Program-made: the position numbers and the translations under genes
Assembly (NCBI GenBank): GCA_015056495.1
Contig: SVGC01000001.1
Coordinates: forward strand, 154,820-218,819
Length of the DNA stretch: 64,000 nt
Direction of reading: 5' to 3'
DNA from: Butyrivibrio sp.
Lineage (GTDB): Bacteria; Bacillota; Clostridia; Lachnospirales; Lachnospiraceae
In this document: piece by piece, positions 32,006 to 41,866 of the stretch
Layout: each line of letters begins with the position of its first letter
How positions within the stretch are numbered: position 1 is the first letter of the stretch
The notes under the pieces: model-generated
Databases searched by the model: none
Told to the model about the DNA's origin: nothing
The model's input: only the letters and a program-made list of their open reading frames with translations

Positions 32006-33433
32006 ATGAATCAAAAGCAAAAGGGGATTCAGACCTATGGTTTGTGGCTATTAGATATCATATGTATTTTCAGTACATATCAGATAGCTACTTTGCTTCG
32101 TTTTAATTCCAACAATGATTGGGGTAACCGAAGCCTTCACTATATGGTGGTTGTTATTTTTATTCTGTTTAGTACATTGTATAGTTTCTTCAGAGATTGG
32201 AATGGCAATTTCATGAAGAGAGGATACTTTGATGAATTTATTGCTATCACCAAGTATATTGTTGTAATGTTTGCAGTTTCACTGACAACAGTATTCTTTC
32301 TGCAGTGGGCATATATCTTGTCCCGTATAGTTATCATCAATTTTGCATGGATGAATTTTCTGATGACTTATATTGTTCATCAGTTATATAAGAAGTTTCT
32401 GCTTAAAATATATGACAATGAGATGCTGGCATCCCAGGTAGTTGTTGTTGCAGAAAAAGAGCTTATGCAGAGCACGATAGAGCAGCTTCTTGATCAGACC
32501 AAGGATCAGAGCTATCACATTGTAGGTGCAGCATATGCTGATGTCAAAGAAGTTGATACAACATCTGCACCTGAGCAGATCCATGGTGTTCCGGTATTTG
32601 CAGGATACAAGAATCTTACAGAGAAGATGATCACACTTCCTTTTGATGAAGTATTTATCAATGCGCCTACACTGCCTAGAGAATATATCTCACCTATGAT
32701 CAAGGGCTTTAAGGAGATGGGTGTTACCTGTCATTACAGTCTTGATATACCTGAATTTGGTGATTCCAGTAAGGCAGGAATGTTTGGTACCTACAACGTA
32801 ATATCATACGTAGGACCTGAATACAGCTATAAAAAGATGTTTGTAAAACGTCTTATAGATATACTCGGAGCACTGGTTGGACTGTTCTTTACAGTGATCA
32901 TCACTATATTCCTTGCTCCTGCTATTTGGCTTGAAGACAGAGGACCGATCTTCTTTTCACAGGTCAGAGTTGGTAAAAATGGACGTAGATTCAGGATCTA
33001 CAAGTTCCGTTCTATGTACAGGGACGCTGAGGACAGACTTAAGGATCTTCAGAGCCAGAACGAGATGAGTGGTCTGATGTTCAAGATGGAAAATGATCCT
33101 AGAGTTACCAAGGTGGGCAAGTTCATCAGAAAGACAAGTCTTGATGAATTTCCTCAGTTCCTCAATATATTAAAGGGTGATATGAGCCTTGTAGGAACAA
33201 GACCACCGACAGAGAAAGAGTTTGAACAGTACAATGAACACTACCGTCGTCGTATCAGTATGACTCCGGGTCTTACAGGTATGTGGCAGGTTAGTGGTAG
33301 AAGTGATATTGAAGATTTTGATGAAGTCGTAAAGCTTGACCTTGAGTACATTGATAACTGGAGTCTCAAGCTGGATTTCAAGATTTTGTTTATGACAGTT
33401 GGAGCAGTATTTGCTTCTAAGGGGGCTAAATAA
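32006..33433 (+). CDS. Undecaprenyl-phosphate sugar-1-phosphate transferase (initiating enzyme)
   Basis: A 475-residue polyprenyl glycosylphosphotransferase that puts the first sugar phosphate on undecaprenyl phosphate. About four N-terminal membrane helices, a CoA-binding-like central domain (roughly 140-270), then one helix (VGLFFTVIITIFLAPAIW) and the catalytic PNPT domain: GPIFFSQVRVGKNGR, FRIYKFRSM, VTKVGKFIRKTSLDEFPQ (with the catalytic Asp-Glu), SLVGTRPP and LTGMWQVSGRS. The start is the ATG at 32006 behind GGAGG; a GTG 19 codons upstream extends the frame but lacks a binding site. It is the commitment step for the polysaccharide and is followed six bases later by an acyltransferase gene. 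Confidence 0.93.
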   Translation: MNQKQKGIQTYGLWLLDIICIFSTYQIATLLRFNSNNDWGNRSLHYMVVVIFILFSTLYSFFRDWNGNFMKRGYFDEFIAITKYIVVMFAVSLTTVFFLQWAYILSRIVIINFAWMNFLMTYIVHQLYKKFLLKIYDNEMLASQVVVVAEKELMQSTIEQLLDQTKDQSYHIVGAAYADVKEVDTTSAPEQIHGVPVFAGYKNLTEKMITLPFDEVFINAPTLPREYISPMIKGFKEMGVTCHYSLDIPEFGDSSKAGMFGTYNVISYVGPEYSYKKMFVKRLIDILGALVGLFFTVIITIFLAPAIWLEDRGPIFFSQVRVGKNGRRFRIYKFRSMYRDAEDRLKDLQSQNEMSGLMFKMENDPRVTKVGKFIRKTSLDEFPQFLNILKGDMSLVGTRPPTEKEFEQYNEHYRRRISMTPGLTGMWQVSGRSDIEDFDEVVKLDLEYIDNWSLKLDFKILFMTVGAVFASKGAK

Positions 33434-33438
33434 TAAAT

Positions 33439-34428
33439 ATGGGTAAGTCAGGACTTATTACTTACAGTAAGGCAGTGGCTATACTTGGTGTTATAATATA
33501 CCATTTATGTCTTGGATACTTGGCAGTTCCATCGATCGTAAAAACAGCTTCAGGTTTTGGAGGAGCTGGGGTACATATATTTATTTTTTGTTCAGGTTTT
33601 GGTTTAATGGTTTCCTATATTAGGAAACCATTAAATTTTATAGATTTTATAAAAAGAAGATTTGTAAAAATATATGTCCCATACATAATAGTCGTACTTG
33701 TTGCCTTTTGTATTCCTGCGTTGTTTCCTACTGCAAGGAATAGGGTACTGGTATTATGCAGTCATGTGTTTCTTTTTAAGATGTTTGACCCATCTCTGCT
33801 AGATACATTTGGAGGTCAGTTTTGGTATATCTCAACTATCATTCAGTTTTACCTTGTGTTTATCCTGCTTGCCAAGATAATGGTTAAGCTTGGGCAAAAG
33901 AAGTATCTGATCATTTGCTGCTGCATCAGCTTTTTGTGGGCACTTATGATCTATCTGCTTGGCATGAATGAAAACAGAGCTTTAACAAATTTCTTTTTGC
34001 AATATCTATGGGAATTTGCAATGGGAATGGTGATCGCCAGAGAGTATAGTGATACCGGACTTATCAGATTTGAAAAGATAGGGTTCTTGCCACTACTACT
34101 CATTATCATCGCATCCTTTGGAATCTATTCAGTGATGAGCCTTGTTGGCGGACCTGGTAAGAGCTTCAATGATCCATTTAGCTTTGCTGCAATCTTTGGT
34201 ATAGCGCTTCTTCTATATAAACTAAATTTTCTCACTGGCTTTATGGAGTTCACTTCAAAGATTTCCTATGAAATGTATCTGCTTCATATTTTTGTATTTA
34301 AGATTTTCTTTATAGCATTAAAAGGCTTGCTTCCACAAACCGTGATGGTGTTGCTTTCAATGGCTGGTATATATGTACTGTCTTATCTGTATAACAGATT
34401 GTGTAGACTTATATTTGGCAGGCGTTGA
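33439..34428 (+). CDS. Membrane acyltransferase, family 3 (second copy)
   Basis: A 329-residue polytopic protein with about ten helices. ITYSKAVAILGVIIYHL has the K....I..V..H start of the family, followed by GAGVHIFIFCSGFGL and RRFVKIYVPYI; the FGGQFWYISTIIQFYL segment supplies the W-[FY]-[IL] element. It is only distantly related to the protein at 7172. Likely O-acylates the polysaccharide or a lipid-linked intermediate. A terminator follows, closing the glycan locus. Confidence 0.87.
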   Translation: MGKSGLITYSKAVAILGVIIYHLCLGYLAVPSIVKTASGFGGAGVHIFIFCSGFGLMVSYIRKPLNFIDFIKRRFVKIYVPYIIVVLVAFCIPALFPTARNRVLVLCSHVFLFKMFDPSLLDTFGGQFWYISTIIQFYLVFILLAKIMVKLGQKKYLIICCCISFLWALMIYLLGMNENRALTNFFLQYLWEFAMGMVIAREYSDTGLIRFEKIGFLPLLLIIIASFGIYSVMSLVGGPGKSFNDPFSFAAIFGIALLLYKLNFLTGFMEFTSKISYEMYLLHIFVFKIFFIALKGLLPQTVMVLLSMAGIYVLSYLYNRLCRLIFGRR

Positions 34429-34494
34429 AGGGCTTGACAGTGTGCTGTTTCATTCATATATAAGTAATTTTGTTTAAGATGAAAAGGTATTAAC

Positions 34495-34538
34495 GAGAGG
34501 TTCTCATTAACTATTTTGTTATGAGACTCTCTTTTTTT
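34495..34538 (+). terminator. Terminator closing the polysaccharide locus
   Basis: In the 349-bp gap 34429-34777, GAGAGGTTCTCAT (34495-34507) pairs with ATGAGACTCTC (34521-34531), with a two-base mismatch, and is followed by seven T. The rest of this gap holds the promoter at 34684 and nothing else recognisable. Confidence 0.75.
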
Positions 34539-34683
34539 ATTGAAAATGTAAAAATGCTGTTTTTTCCGCAATACAGTCATTTTTACCGAAGTTAAAATCA
34601 AGAATTTGTGAAATATTTTAGATAAATACAAAATATACTGATTTATCAGGCACGACAGGCTATACAATAGTTTTTTTATCGCA

Positions 34684-34712
34684 TTGACTTTTAGATAAGA
34701 TGATAATAGAAT
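34684..34712 (+). promoter_or_regulatory. Promoter of the sugar-uptake operon
   Basis: TTGACT (34684-34689), 17-bp spacer, TAGAAT (34707-34712), 65 bases before the solute-binding protein gene. Both boxes match five of six consensus positions. Confidence 0.7.
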
Positions 34713-34777
34713 AGAAAAAGCTAAAGTAATTTACAAAAAAATAAATTTCTAAAGTATTAGAAGGATAGGAAAAGTTC

Positions 34778-37700
34778 ATGGGGCGTAAAAAACTTCAAAA
34801 GTTATTATCACTTGGTCTGATGATGTCAATGATGGTTACAACTGCAGTTGGAGGTTCTACAACTGCGCTTGCTTCTGATGCAAGCTCTGTTGCAAGCAGT
34901 GAAGCTTCTGACTCGGATGATGCTGCACAGGAAAGCTCTGAAGTGGCAACTGAATCTGCAGAAGAGACTGGCGAAACAGAGAATGAAGCTGAGTCTACAG
35001 AAGAGACTGGCGAAACAGAAGATGAAGCTGAGACATCAGAAACATCTGAAGAATATGTTAGTGAGCGCATATCTACTAACTATTCTGTTATCAGCAGTGG
35101 TTATATTATGTCAAAATATGCAGGCGAAGACATGTTTTTCCCTGTAGCTGAAAATGTAACATCTGGAGAGGAACATCTTTCAACTGATGTGAAAGATTAT
35201 ACTGAGAGCAGCCAGGTACTTGATCTGACAATTGATGATACAGTAACGCTGTCAATTGATGTTCCTAGCGATGGGTTATATTTCCTGGAATATGATTATC
35301 TATCTTATGATGAATCAATTCTTCCAATTGAACTCTCTATGATGATCGATGGAGAGTATCCATTTTATGAATGCAGAAATATCGAACTGGAGACTATCTG
35401 GGTACCGGATGAAGAACCTTCCTACGACAGATATGGCAACGAAGTTGTCACAGTTCCAAATAAAGATATCAAATGGCTGAGCACATACCTGTACGATTCA
35501 AGTTATCGTCACAGTGCGCCACTTATGCTTGAGCTTACAGCCGGAGAGCATGAGATCAGCCTGGAAGTAGGAGAGGGAACTTTCCTGCTGGGTGGTTTAA
35601 GGCTTGTAGCACCATTTGAAACAGAGAGCTACACAGGCAGTGAGGTTGCTGAAGGCGATGCTCTTATCACACTGCAGGGTGAAGATTTTACATCAGCTAA
35701 TGACTCATCAATACATGGAGTTGTTGAGTATGATACAAGTCTTTTACCTTACGAAGTATCAGATACAGTACTTAATACAATTGATTCTGATTCTTTTGAT
35801 ACAGCAGGTCAGAGAGTCAGCTACGAGTTTGAAGCACCGGCTGATGGTTATTACTATGTAGCACTTAATTACAGACAGTCTGAAAAAACAGATTTCCCTG
35901 TATTCGTTGATGTAAGAGTAGATGGAACCATTCCAAATGAGACATTTGAGAATTATCCTCTTGCATACACAACTAAGTATAAGACCAGCACACTGGTTGA
36001 TGAAGATGGAAACAAATTAAGCGTATACCTTGAAGAGGGTGTCCACGAAATCTCATTTACTATAAGTATGGATCCTATTTCATATGTAATGGATGAACTG
36101 GATGTGATCATGTCTGAGGTCAATGACCTGGCACTTGAGATCACCAAGGTAGCAGGTACCAACTCAGATAAGTACAGAGACTTAAAGCTTTCAAGATATA
36201 TACCTGATCTTGAAGAAACACTTTATGACTATGCTACAAGACTTCGCGAGCTTGAGTCTTCAGCGCTTGTATATAGTGACAGTGATAAGACAGTAGCTGT
36301 TATGTCATCAATGCTGATCGCAGCGGCACAGCTGGAAAGTCTTGCTGACAGTCCTGATGAGATCCCATATCGTATCAGTGAGCTTTCAACAAGTACTAAC
36401 TCAGTCAACCATTATCTTGCTACAACAGTTGATAATCTTATTGCCAACGATCTTGCTATTGATCGTGTATACATCTATCAGGAAGATGCAACACTTCCAA
36501 AGAAGCCAAATATCTTTGTTTCCTGCTGGATGAACATTAAGAGATTCATAGCTTCCTTTACAGAAAAAGCTTACTCAACAAGCAATACTGATCCTGAACA
36601 TCTTCAGGTATGGGTAAACCGCTCAAGCCAGTATGTTCAGATCATGCAGAAGATGATCGATGAGTACTTTACACCAGAGACTGGCATAGAGGTTGATATC
36701 AGTATCATGCCTGATCAGTACAAGCTGGTATTGTCCAATTCATCTGGCAATGCTCCGGATGTGGCGACAGGTATCAACTACACAATTCCATATGAGTTGG
36801 CGGTAAGAGGTGCTTTGGTAGATATGGCACAGTTCGATGACTTCCAGGAAGTAGCTGCTCCATATGAGCCGGGTTACTTCATGACAGGTACTATCGGTGA
36901 CAGTGTTTATTCAATGCCTGAGACTACCAACTTCTGGGTATTGTTCTATAGAACAGATACAATGGAAAAACTTGGTCTTGAGATACCTCAGACTATGGAT
37001 GATGTAATAGATATGCTTCCTGATCTGCAGATGAGAGGTCTTAACTTCTATTATCCAACAGCAGGAATGACACTTATGAGAAACTTCCATGGTACAACAC
37101 CACTTATCATGCAGAATGGTGGTTCACTGTACTACACAACAGCTTCACAGGGTACAGCATTTGGCTCTGAAGCTTCTGTAACAGGATTTACACAGCTCAC
37201 AGATCTCTTTACTCTTTATGATCTGCCGGTAAATATTGATAATTTTTACCAGCACTTTAGAAACGGAGATCTTCCTATAGGAATAGCTGATTTTGCTACA
37301 TATAACATGATGGTCAATGCAGCTCCTGAGCTTGCAAGCTCATGGGAGATAGCTCTTGCACCTGGAACACTTCAGGAAGATGGCACTATTGACAGAAGCA
37401 CCTGCGGATGCGCTGAGAGTACAGTAATCTTTAAGAGTGATTCTGAGAGAGAAGCAAAAGCCTGGGAATTTATCAAATGGTGGTCCAGCACAGAAGTGCA
37501 GGCTGAGTTTGGTCAGACTATCCAGATCACTTATGGTGATGAGTACATGTGGCCAACAGCCAATATGGAAGCATTTGCTCAGCTTCCTTGGGATACAGCA
37601 GACAAGGAAGTTATAGAAGAATTTGCTAAAAACGTTAAGGATATCGCGAGAGTACCTGGTACATACCTTCTCGAAAGAGAGATGAGTAACGCGTTCAATG

Positions 37701-37876
37701 ACATAGTTGTAAATGGTGAAAATGAGCAGACTCGTATAGATGAAGCCGTCAAGACCATTAACAGAGAGTTTGAGCGTAAGCTTGAAGAGTTCGGATATAA
37801 TGACGATCAGGGCAATGTTCTCGAGGAATACGAAATTCCTACATATGAGAGCGAATGCGAATTACTTGGTAGATAA
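34778..37876 (+). CDS. Large multidomain extracellular solute-binding protein (CUT1 sugar ABC)
   Basis: A 1032-residue secreted protein. Residues 1-32 are a signal peptide (cleavage near ALA-S); no lipobox cysteine is seen at the cleavage site. Residues 33-95 are a Ser/Glu/Thr-rich linker with a 13-residue tandem repeat. Two beta-rich modules (about 110-275 and 285-445) resemble carbohydrate-binding modules in spacing (TAGEHEISLEVGEGTFLLGGLRLV; EEGVHEISFTI). A helical spacer (445-590) leads to a family 1 sugar-binding domain (about 600-1010), recognisable by VWVNRSSQYVQIMQKMIDEYF, APDVATG, VYSMPETTNFWVLFYRTDTMEKLG and AWEFIKWWSSTEVQAEFGQ. Usual family 1 proteins are 400-550 residues, so this one is twice normal size. 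It heads the operon that encodes the permeases; the substrate is probably an oligosaccharide. Confidence 0.87.
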   Translation: MGRKKLQKLLSLGLMMSMMVTTAVGGSTTALASDASSVASSEASDSDDAAQESSEVATESAEETGETENEAESTEETGETEDEAETSETSEEYVSERISTNYSVISSGYIMSKYAGEDMFFPVAENVTSGEEHLSTDVKDYTESSQVLDLTIDDTVTLSIDVPSDGLYFLEYDYLSYDESILPIELSMMIDGEYPFYECRNIELETIWVPDEEPSYDRYGNEVVTVPNKDIKWLSTYLYDSSYRHSAPLMLELTAGEHEISLEVGEGTFLLGGLRLVAPFETESYTGSEVAEGDALITLQGEDFTSANDSSIHGVVEYDTSLLPYEVSDTVLNTIDSDSFDTAGQRVSYEFEAPADGYYYVALNYRQSEKTDFPVFVDVRVDGTIPNETFENYPLAYTTKYKTSTLVDEDGNKLSVYLEEGVHEISFTISMDPISYVMDELDVIMSEVNDLALEITKVAGTNSDKYRDLKLSRYIPDLEETLYDYATRLRELESSALVYSDSDKTVAVMSSMLIAAAQLESLADSPDEIPYRISELSTSTNSVNHYLATTVDNLIANDLAIDRVYIYQEDATLPKKPNIFVSCWMNIKRFIASFTEKAYSTSNTDPEHLQVWVNRSSQYVQIMQKMIDEYFTPETGIEVDISIMPDQYKLVLSNSSGNAPDVATGINYTIPYELAVRGALVDMAQFDDFQEVAAPYEPGYFMTGTIGDSVYSMPETTNFWVLFYRTDTMEKLGLEIPQTMDDVIDMLPDLQMRGLNFYYPTAGMTLMRNFHGTTPLIMQNGGSLYYTTASQGTAFGSEASVTGFTQLTDLFTLYDLPVNIDNFYQHFRNGDLPIGIADFATYNMMVNAAPELASSWEIALAPGTLQEDGTIDRSTCGCAESTVIFKSDSEREAKAWEFIKWWSSTEVQAEFGQTIQITYGDEYMWPTANMEAFAQLPWDTADKEVIEEFAKNVKDIARVPGTYLLEREMSNAFNDIVVNGENEQTRIDEAVKTINREFERKLEEFGYNDDQGNVLEEYEIPTYESECELLGR
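34955..35032 (+). repeat. 39-bp tandem repeat in the solute-binding protein linker
   Basis: Two adjacent 39-bp copies (34955-34993 and 34994-35032) encode SAEETGETENEAE and STEETGETEDEAE. They differ at a few bases only, which suggests recent slippage duplication in a flexible acidic linker. Confidence 0.85.
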
Positions 37877-37897
37877 TAGCGAATATCATTCCAGAGA

Positions 37898-37927
37898 GCT
37901 GTCATGGTAGCTTAGTGACATGGCAGC
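37898..37927 (+). promoter_or_regulatory. Intercistronic hairpin after the solute-binding protein gene
   Basis: GCTGTCATG (37898-37906) pairs with CATGGCAGC (37919-37927), one G-U pair, 12-base loop, no T-run. Such hairpins after binding-protein genes commonly protect the upstream mRNA and reduce permease expression. Confidence 0.55.
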
Positions 37928-37955
37928 CCACTGGTAACGGAAATGGAGCTTAGAT

Positions 37956-38888
37956 ATGACTAATAAAGCAGTGGCTACCAAAAGGCCAAACAAAATAGCC
38001 AAGCGAAATAACAACAAGAACGGATATTTCTTCATAGCACCTTATGCCATCGTATTTACAATATTCATTCTGATTCCAGTTGTGCTGGCTGTAATTCTTT
38101 CATTTACAAACTTTAATGCAATCGAATTTCCAAGCCCGGTTGGATTCCTTAACTACATAACACTCATTACAAGTGATGAAGTGTTCATGCAGTATGTACT
38201 TCCAAATACAGTTGTTTATGCAGTAGTAGTCGGAATTGGAGGATATGTACTTTCCTTTATCCTTGCCTGGGCATTATGTAACCTGACCAAGCTTCCAAGA
38301 ACTATTTTTGCACTTATCCTGTATTCACCTAGTATGACAACAGGTGTAGCAATGACAGTGCTTTGGAAGGTTATCTTCTCAGGTGACCAGACAGGACTTC
38401 TTAACAGCTGGCTGATCAACCTGGGAATCATTACAGATCCTATCATATGGCTTGTAAATACCAATTACCTGTTGCCAATCGTTATCATCATTGGTCTGTG
38501 GTCATCAATGGGTATCGGATTTTTGTCTATGATAGCCGGAATACTTAACTCTGATGAGTCACTGTATGAAGCAGCTGCTATCGATGGTGTCAGAAACAGA
38601 TTTCAGGAAATGATCTATATCACAATTCCTCAGATGAAACCGCAGATGCTCTTTGCAGCAGTTATGTCCATTGTTGGAGCTTTTCAGAATGGTATGATCT
38701 CAACACTTCTTACAGGAAACCCTTCACCTGGATATGCAGCCCAGCTGATAGTTAACCATATTGAAGACTATGGTTTCCAGAGATATGAAATGGGTTATGC
38801 AGCAGCAGTTTCAGTTGTGCTCCTGCTTATAGTACAGCTCTTCTCAAGAGGTGCTAACTCACTTCTTACTGATAAAGATGTATATTAA
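37956..38888 (+). CDS. CUT1 sugar ABC transporter permease (MalF/UgpA type), pair 1
   Basis: A 310-residue permease with six membrane helices. The EAA loop reads [20 protein letters not shown] then IPQMKP, the contact site for the ATPase. The long basic N-terminus ([14 protein letters not shown]) stays in the cytoplasm. It forms the membrane pore with the next gene product and takes substrate from the binding protein upstream. No ATPase gene is in the cluster, as is common in Firmicutes that use a shared MsmX-like ATPase. Confidence 0.92.
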   Translation: MTNKAVATKRPNKIAKRNNNKNGYFFIAPYAIVFTIFILIPVVLAVILSFTNFNAIEFPSPVGFLNYITLITSDEVFMQYVLPNTVVYAVVVGIGGYVLSFILAWALCNLTKLPRTIFALILYSPSMTTGVAMTVLWKVIFSGDQTGLLNSWLINLGIITDPIIWLVNTNYLLPIVIIIGLWSSMGIGFLSMIAGILNSDESLYEAAAIDGVRNRFQEMIYITIPQMKPQMLFAAVMSIVGAFQNGMISTLLTGNPSPGYAAQLIVNHIEDYGFQRYEMGYAAAVSVVLLLIVQLFSRGANSLLTDKDVY

Positions 38889-38914
38889 AACGCAAAAGTA
38901 AAGGGGTAAACACA

Positions 38915-39784
38915 ATGGCATATCATGGTAAAAGAATAAACCCATCAAGATTTGAAAAGGGGCAGCTAAAGATCATAATCATTCTTCTTCCACTGGTAAT
39001 TTTCATGGCACTGCCGATCATATTTATTGCAAACCATGCCTTTAAACCAATGGATGAGCTTTTCGCTTTCCCACCAACATTTTTTGTAAAAAATCCAACG
39101 CTTGAAAACTTTACCAAGCTGATCAAATTCAGTCGTACATCAGGCGTGCCGATGAGCAGATACATCTTCAACAGCCTTATAGTTACTGTCTTGACTGTTG
39201 GATTATCACTGTTTTTCACAACCTGTGCAGCATTTGCTCTTTCCAAGATCAGATTCAAAGGAAGAGATACAATGCTTCAGATAAACCAGTTAGCGATCAT
39301 GTTTGTAGCAACAGCAGTTCTGATCCCAAGATATCTTGTAATATGCAAGATGGGTATGATCGATACAGTGTGGGCACATGTACTTCCACTTATCGCTTAT
39401 CCTGTAGCACTGTTTTTGGTAAAACAGTTCGTGGAACAGGTTCCGGATTCACTTATTGAAGCAGCTTATATGGATGGCGCTACTGATTTTCAGGTATATC
39501 GCAAGATCATCATTCCTATGATCAAGCCTGCTATTGCAACAGCAGCAATACTTGTTTTCCAGCAGGTATGGACCAACATGGAGACATCAAACTATTACAT
39601 TAACGATGACAGCATGAAGACACTTACCTTCTATATGAACTCACTTGTTAATGCTAATAACACAGTATCTGGACAGGGTATGGCAGCAGCGGCTTCACTT
39701 ATTCTGTTTTTGCCTAACCTGATACTATTTATCATCCTGCAGAACAGCGTTATGAATACAATGGCTAACTCAGGTATCAAGTAA
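38915..39784 (+). CDS. CUT1 sugar ABC transporter permease (MalG/UgpE type), pair 1
   Basis: A 289-residue permease with six helices. The EAA loop is LIEAAYMDGATDFQVYRKII then IPMIKPA. PMDELFAFPPTFFVKNPTLENF is the usual first outside loop of MalG-like proteins. Partner of the preceding permease, 26 bases downstream of it, with AAAGGGG before the ATG. Confidence 0.92.
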   Translation: MAYHGKRINPSRFEKGQLKIIIILLPLVIFMALPIIFIANHAFKPMDELFAFPPTFFVKNPTLENFTKLIKFSRTSGVPMSRYIFNSLIVTVLTVGLSLFFTTCAAFALSKIRFKGRDTMLQINQLAIMFVATAVLIPRYLVICKMGMIDTVWAHVLPLIAYPVALFLVKQFVEQVPDSLIEAAYMDGATDFQVYRKIIIPMIKPAIATAAILVFQQVWTNMETSNYYINDDSMKTLTFYMNSLVNANNTVSGQGMAAAASLILFLPNLILFIILQNSVMNTMANSGIK

Positions 39785-39802
39785 GGAGCGATAGAGGGTT
39801 TT

Positions 39803-41866
39803 ATGAGAAAAGTAAGAAACATCTTAAAAAAGACTGTTATGTCCATAGGCCTTTCAGCTTTTATATGTGCCTTGGGGTTTGGCAGTATTACTGCTCAGGC
39901 TGAGACTCCGTATAAAACATACACTGTTGATGGATACGGCTCAGTTCAGGAAACGCAGACAGCATATCTGGCATATGAGACCATTACCAAATTTGGGGAT
40001 AAGTTCCTTTCAAGTCCAAGTGATCTGTTTGTTACAGATGATGGTGAGATATATGTTGCAGATACAGGCAATTCAAGAATTGTCGTTGGAGACATTGAAG
40101 GAAATGAGATAAAGACTATCGGTGAGGGCACACTTGTAACTCCTAAGGGCGTATTTGTAACAGAAGACAAGCATGTCTATGTAGCAGACAGAGACGCTCA
40201 GGCAGTTTTTGAGTTTGATTCAGATGGAACTTTATTAAATACATATACCAAGCCTACAAGCCCGTTATACGGCGATGACTTAACATTTTTGCCAATCAAG
40301 CTTGTAGTAAATGATGCAGGCATCATGTATGTTATCTGCGAATCCAATACTAACGGTATTGTAGAAATATCACCTGCCGAAGGCGGAACCTTCCTTGGAT
40401 ATTTCGGTACCAACTTTGCATCAACATCTTTCCAGACTATTCTGTACAGAGCAATCCTTACAGATGAGCAGAGAGCCAAGATGGTAAGTAATATACCGGC
40501 AACACCTGATAATCTTGGAATTGATGCCAAAGGTCTTATTTATACAGTTACAAGAGGTGACGAAGAAAAATCACTTAAGAGACTGAATATTGCAGGTACC
40601 AACCTTATAGAGAGCACAGACAGAGGTCCGGATATTCCTGCAGCAGTAGCAGCCGGCAATCATGACAACGTATACGTAGCAGACCAGCAGGGTTATATCT
40701 ATGAATACAACAACGAAGGTGAACTGATCTATGTATTTGGCGGTCTTGATGATGGTACACAGCGAGTAGGTCTTTCAACTCTTGTTACAGCTATCAATGT
40801 AGATACAGAAGACAGGATATATGTCCTTGATTCAGATAAATGTCAGATCCAGGTTTATGAGCCGACAGAGTTTACAAGTCTTCTTCATGAAGCATTGTAT
40901 CTCTATTCCAAGGGTAGATACACAGAGTCCAAGACTCCTCTTGAAGAAGTGCTCAAGATGAACAGCATGTTTGACTATGCCAATAAGGCTATGGGCAGAG
41001 CTTATTTCCAGGAAGAAAACTATGAAATGGCTCTTAAATATGCCAAGCTTGCCAAAGACTATGAAGGATACTCAGATGCATTCTGGGAAGTTCGTAATCA
41101 GTGGTTAAAGAAAAATATTGTAACTGCAATACTTCTGATCGTTGGCCTATGGATCCTTGTAAAGATAATAAAACTGCTCGATGCCAAGAAGGGTATTTTA
41201 AACGGCGTAAGAGCTTTCTGGGAAAAGAAGAAAGAGAACAGATTTATCTCTAATCTTGTTTATACCAAATATTTCATGAAGCACCCATTTGACGGTTCTT
41301 ATGGAATTGCCAGAGAGGGCAGGGCTTCCTGGAGTGTAGCAACATTTATGCTTGTGATCTTCATAGCAGAATATGTCATAAACAAGTACTTATGCGGATT
41401 CCTGCAAAAGACTATTAGAGAAGGACGTTATGAGATCTTCTCTGATATAGGAATGATACTGCTGGCAGTAATTGCGATCACAGCTTGTAACTATCTGGTC
41501 TGCACTATCAACGATGGTGAAGCTACAGTTAAAAAGATATACACATATCTGTGCTATAGCCTTAGACCATATATTATTTTGACACCTGTAATATTTATAC
41601 TGTCACATGTACTAACTAATAATGAGCAGTTCCTGATCACAATGTGCCAGATAGTAATGGTTGTCTGGGTATTGGTACTCCTTGTTATTGCAATCAAAGA
41701 AGTTAATGACTATACACCTGGTGAGACATTTAAGGTCATCTGCCTTACAATATTCACTATTTTGATACTGGCATTACTTATATTTATTGTTTATGTACTC
41801 TGGGCTCAGGTATTTGAATTCATCAGTGCATTATTCGGAGAGGTGGTGTATAGAATTGGGTATTAA
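39803..41866 (+). CDS. NHL-propeller / TPR / YIP1-domain membrane protein
   Basis: A 687-residue protein with a signal peptide (1-34, AQA-E), an extracellular NHL-type beta-propeller (about 60-350: LFVTDDGEIYVADTGNSRIVV, VFVTEDKHVYVADRDAQAV, VYVADQQGYIYEYN, DRIYVLDSDKCQIQVY), a TPR-like segment (about 360-430), one membrane helix (about 437-455) and a C-terminal YIP1-like domain with four to five helices (510-687). It lies between two permease pairs and immediately before a DUF5696 protein, an arrangement I know from related Firmicutes sugar loci. It may dock on the transporter or hold substrate at the surface; the function is not established. Confidence 0.82.
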   Translation: MRKVRNILKKTVMSIGLSAFICALGFGSITAQAETPYKTYTVDGYGSVQETQTAYLAYETITKFGDKFLSSPSDLFVTDDGEIYVADTGNSRIVVGDIEGNEIKTIGEGTLVTPKGVFVTEDKHVYVADRDAQAVFEFDSDGTLLNTYTKPTSPLYGDDLTFLPIKLVVNDAGIMYVICESNTNGIVEISPAEGGTFLGYFGTNFASTSFQTILYRAILTDEQRAKMVSNIPATPDNLGIDAKGLIYTVTRGDEEKSLKRLNIAGTNLIESTDRGPDIPAAVAAGNHDNVYVADQQGYIYEYNNEGELIYVFGGLDDGTQRVGLSTLVTAINVDTEDRIYVLDSDKCQIQVYEPTEFTSLLHEALYLYSKGRYTESKTPLEEVLKMNSMFDYANKAMGRAYFQEENYEMALKYAKLAKDYEGYSDAFWEVRNQWLKKNIVTAILLIVGLWILVKIIKLLDAKKGILNGVRAFWEKKKENRFISNLVYTKYFMKHPFDGSYGIAREGRASWSVATFMLVIFIAEYVINKYLCGFLQKTIREGRYEIFSDIGMILLAVIAITACNYLVCTINDGEATVKKIYTYLCYSLRPYIILTPVIFILSHVLTNNEQFLITMCQIVMVVWVLVLLVIAIKEVNDYTPGETFKVICLTIFTILILALLIFIVYVLWAQVFEFISALFGEVVYRIGY

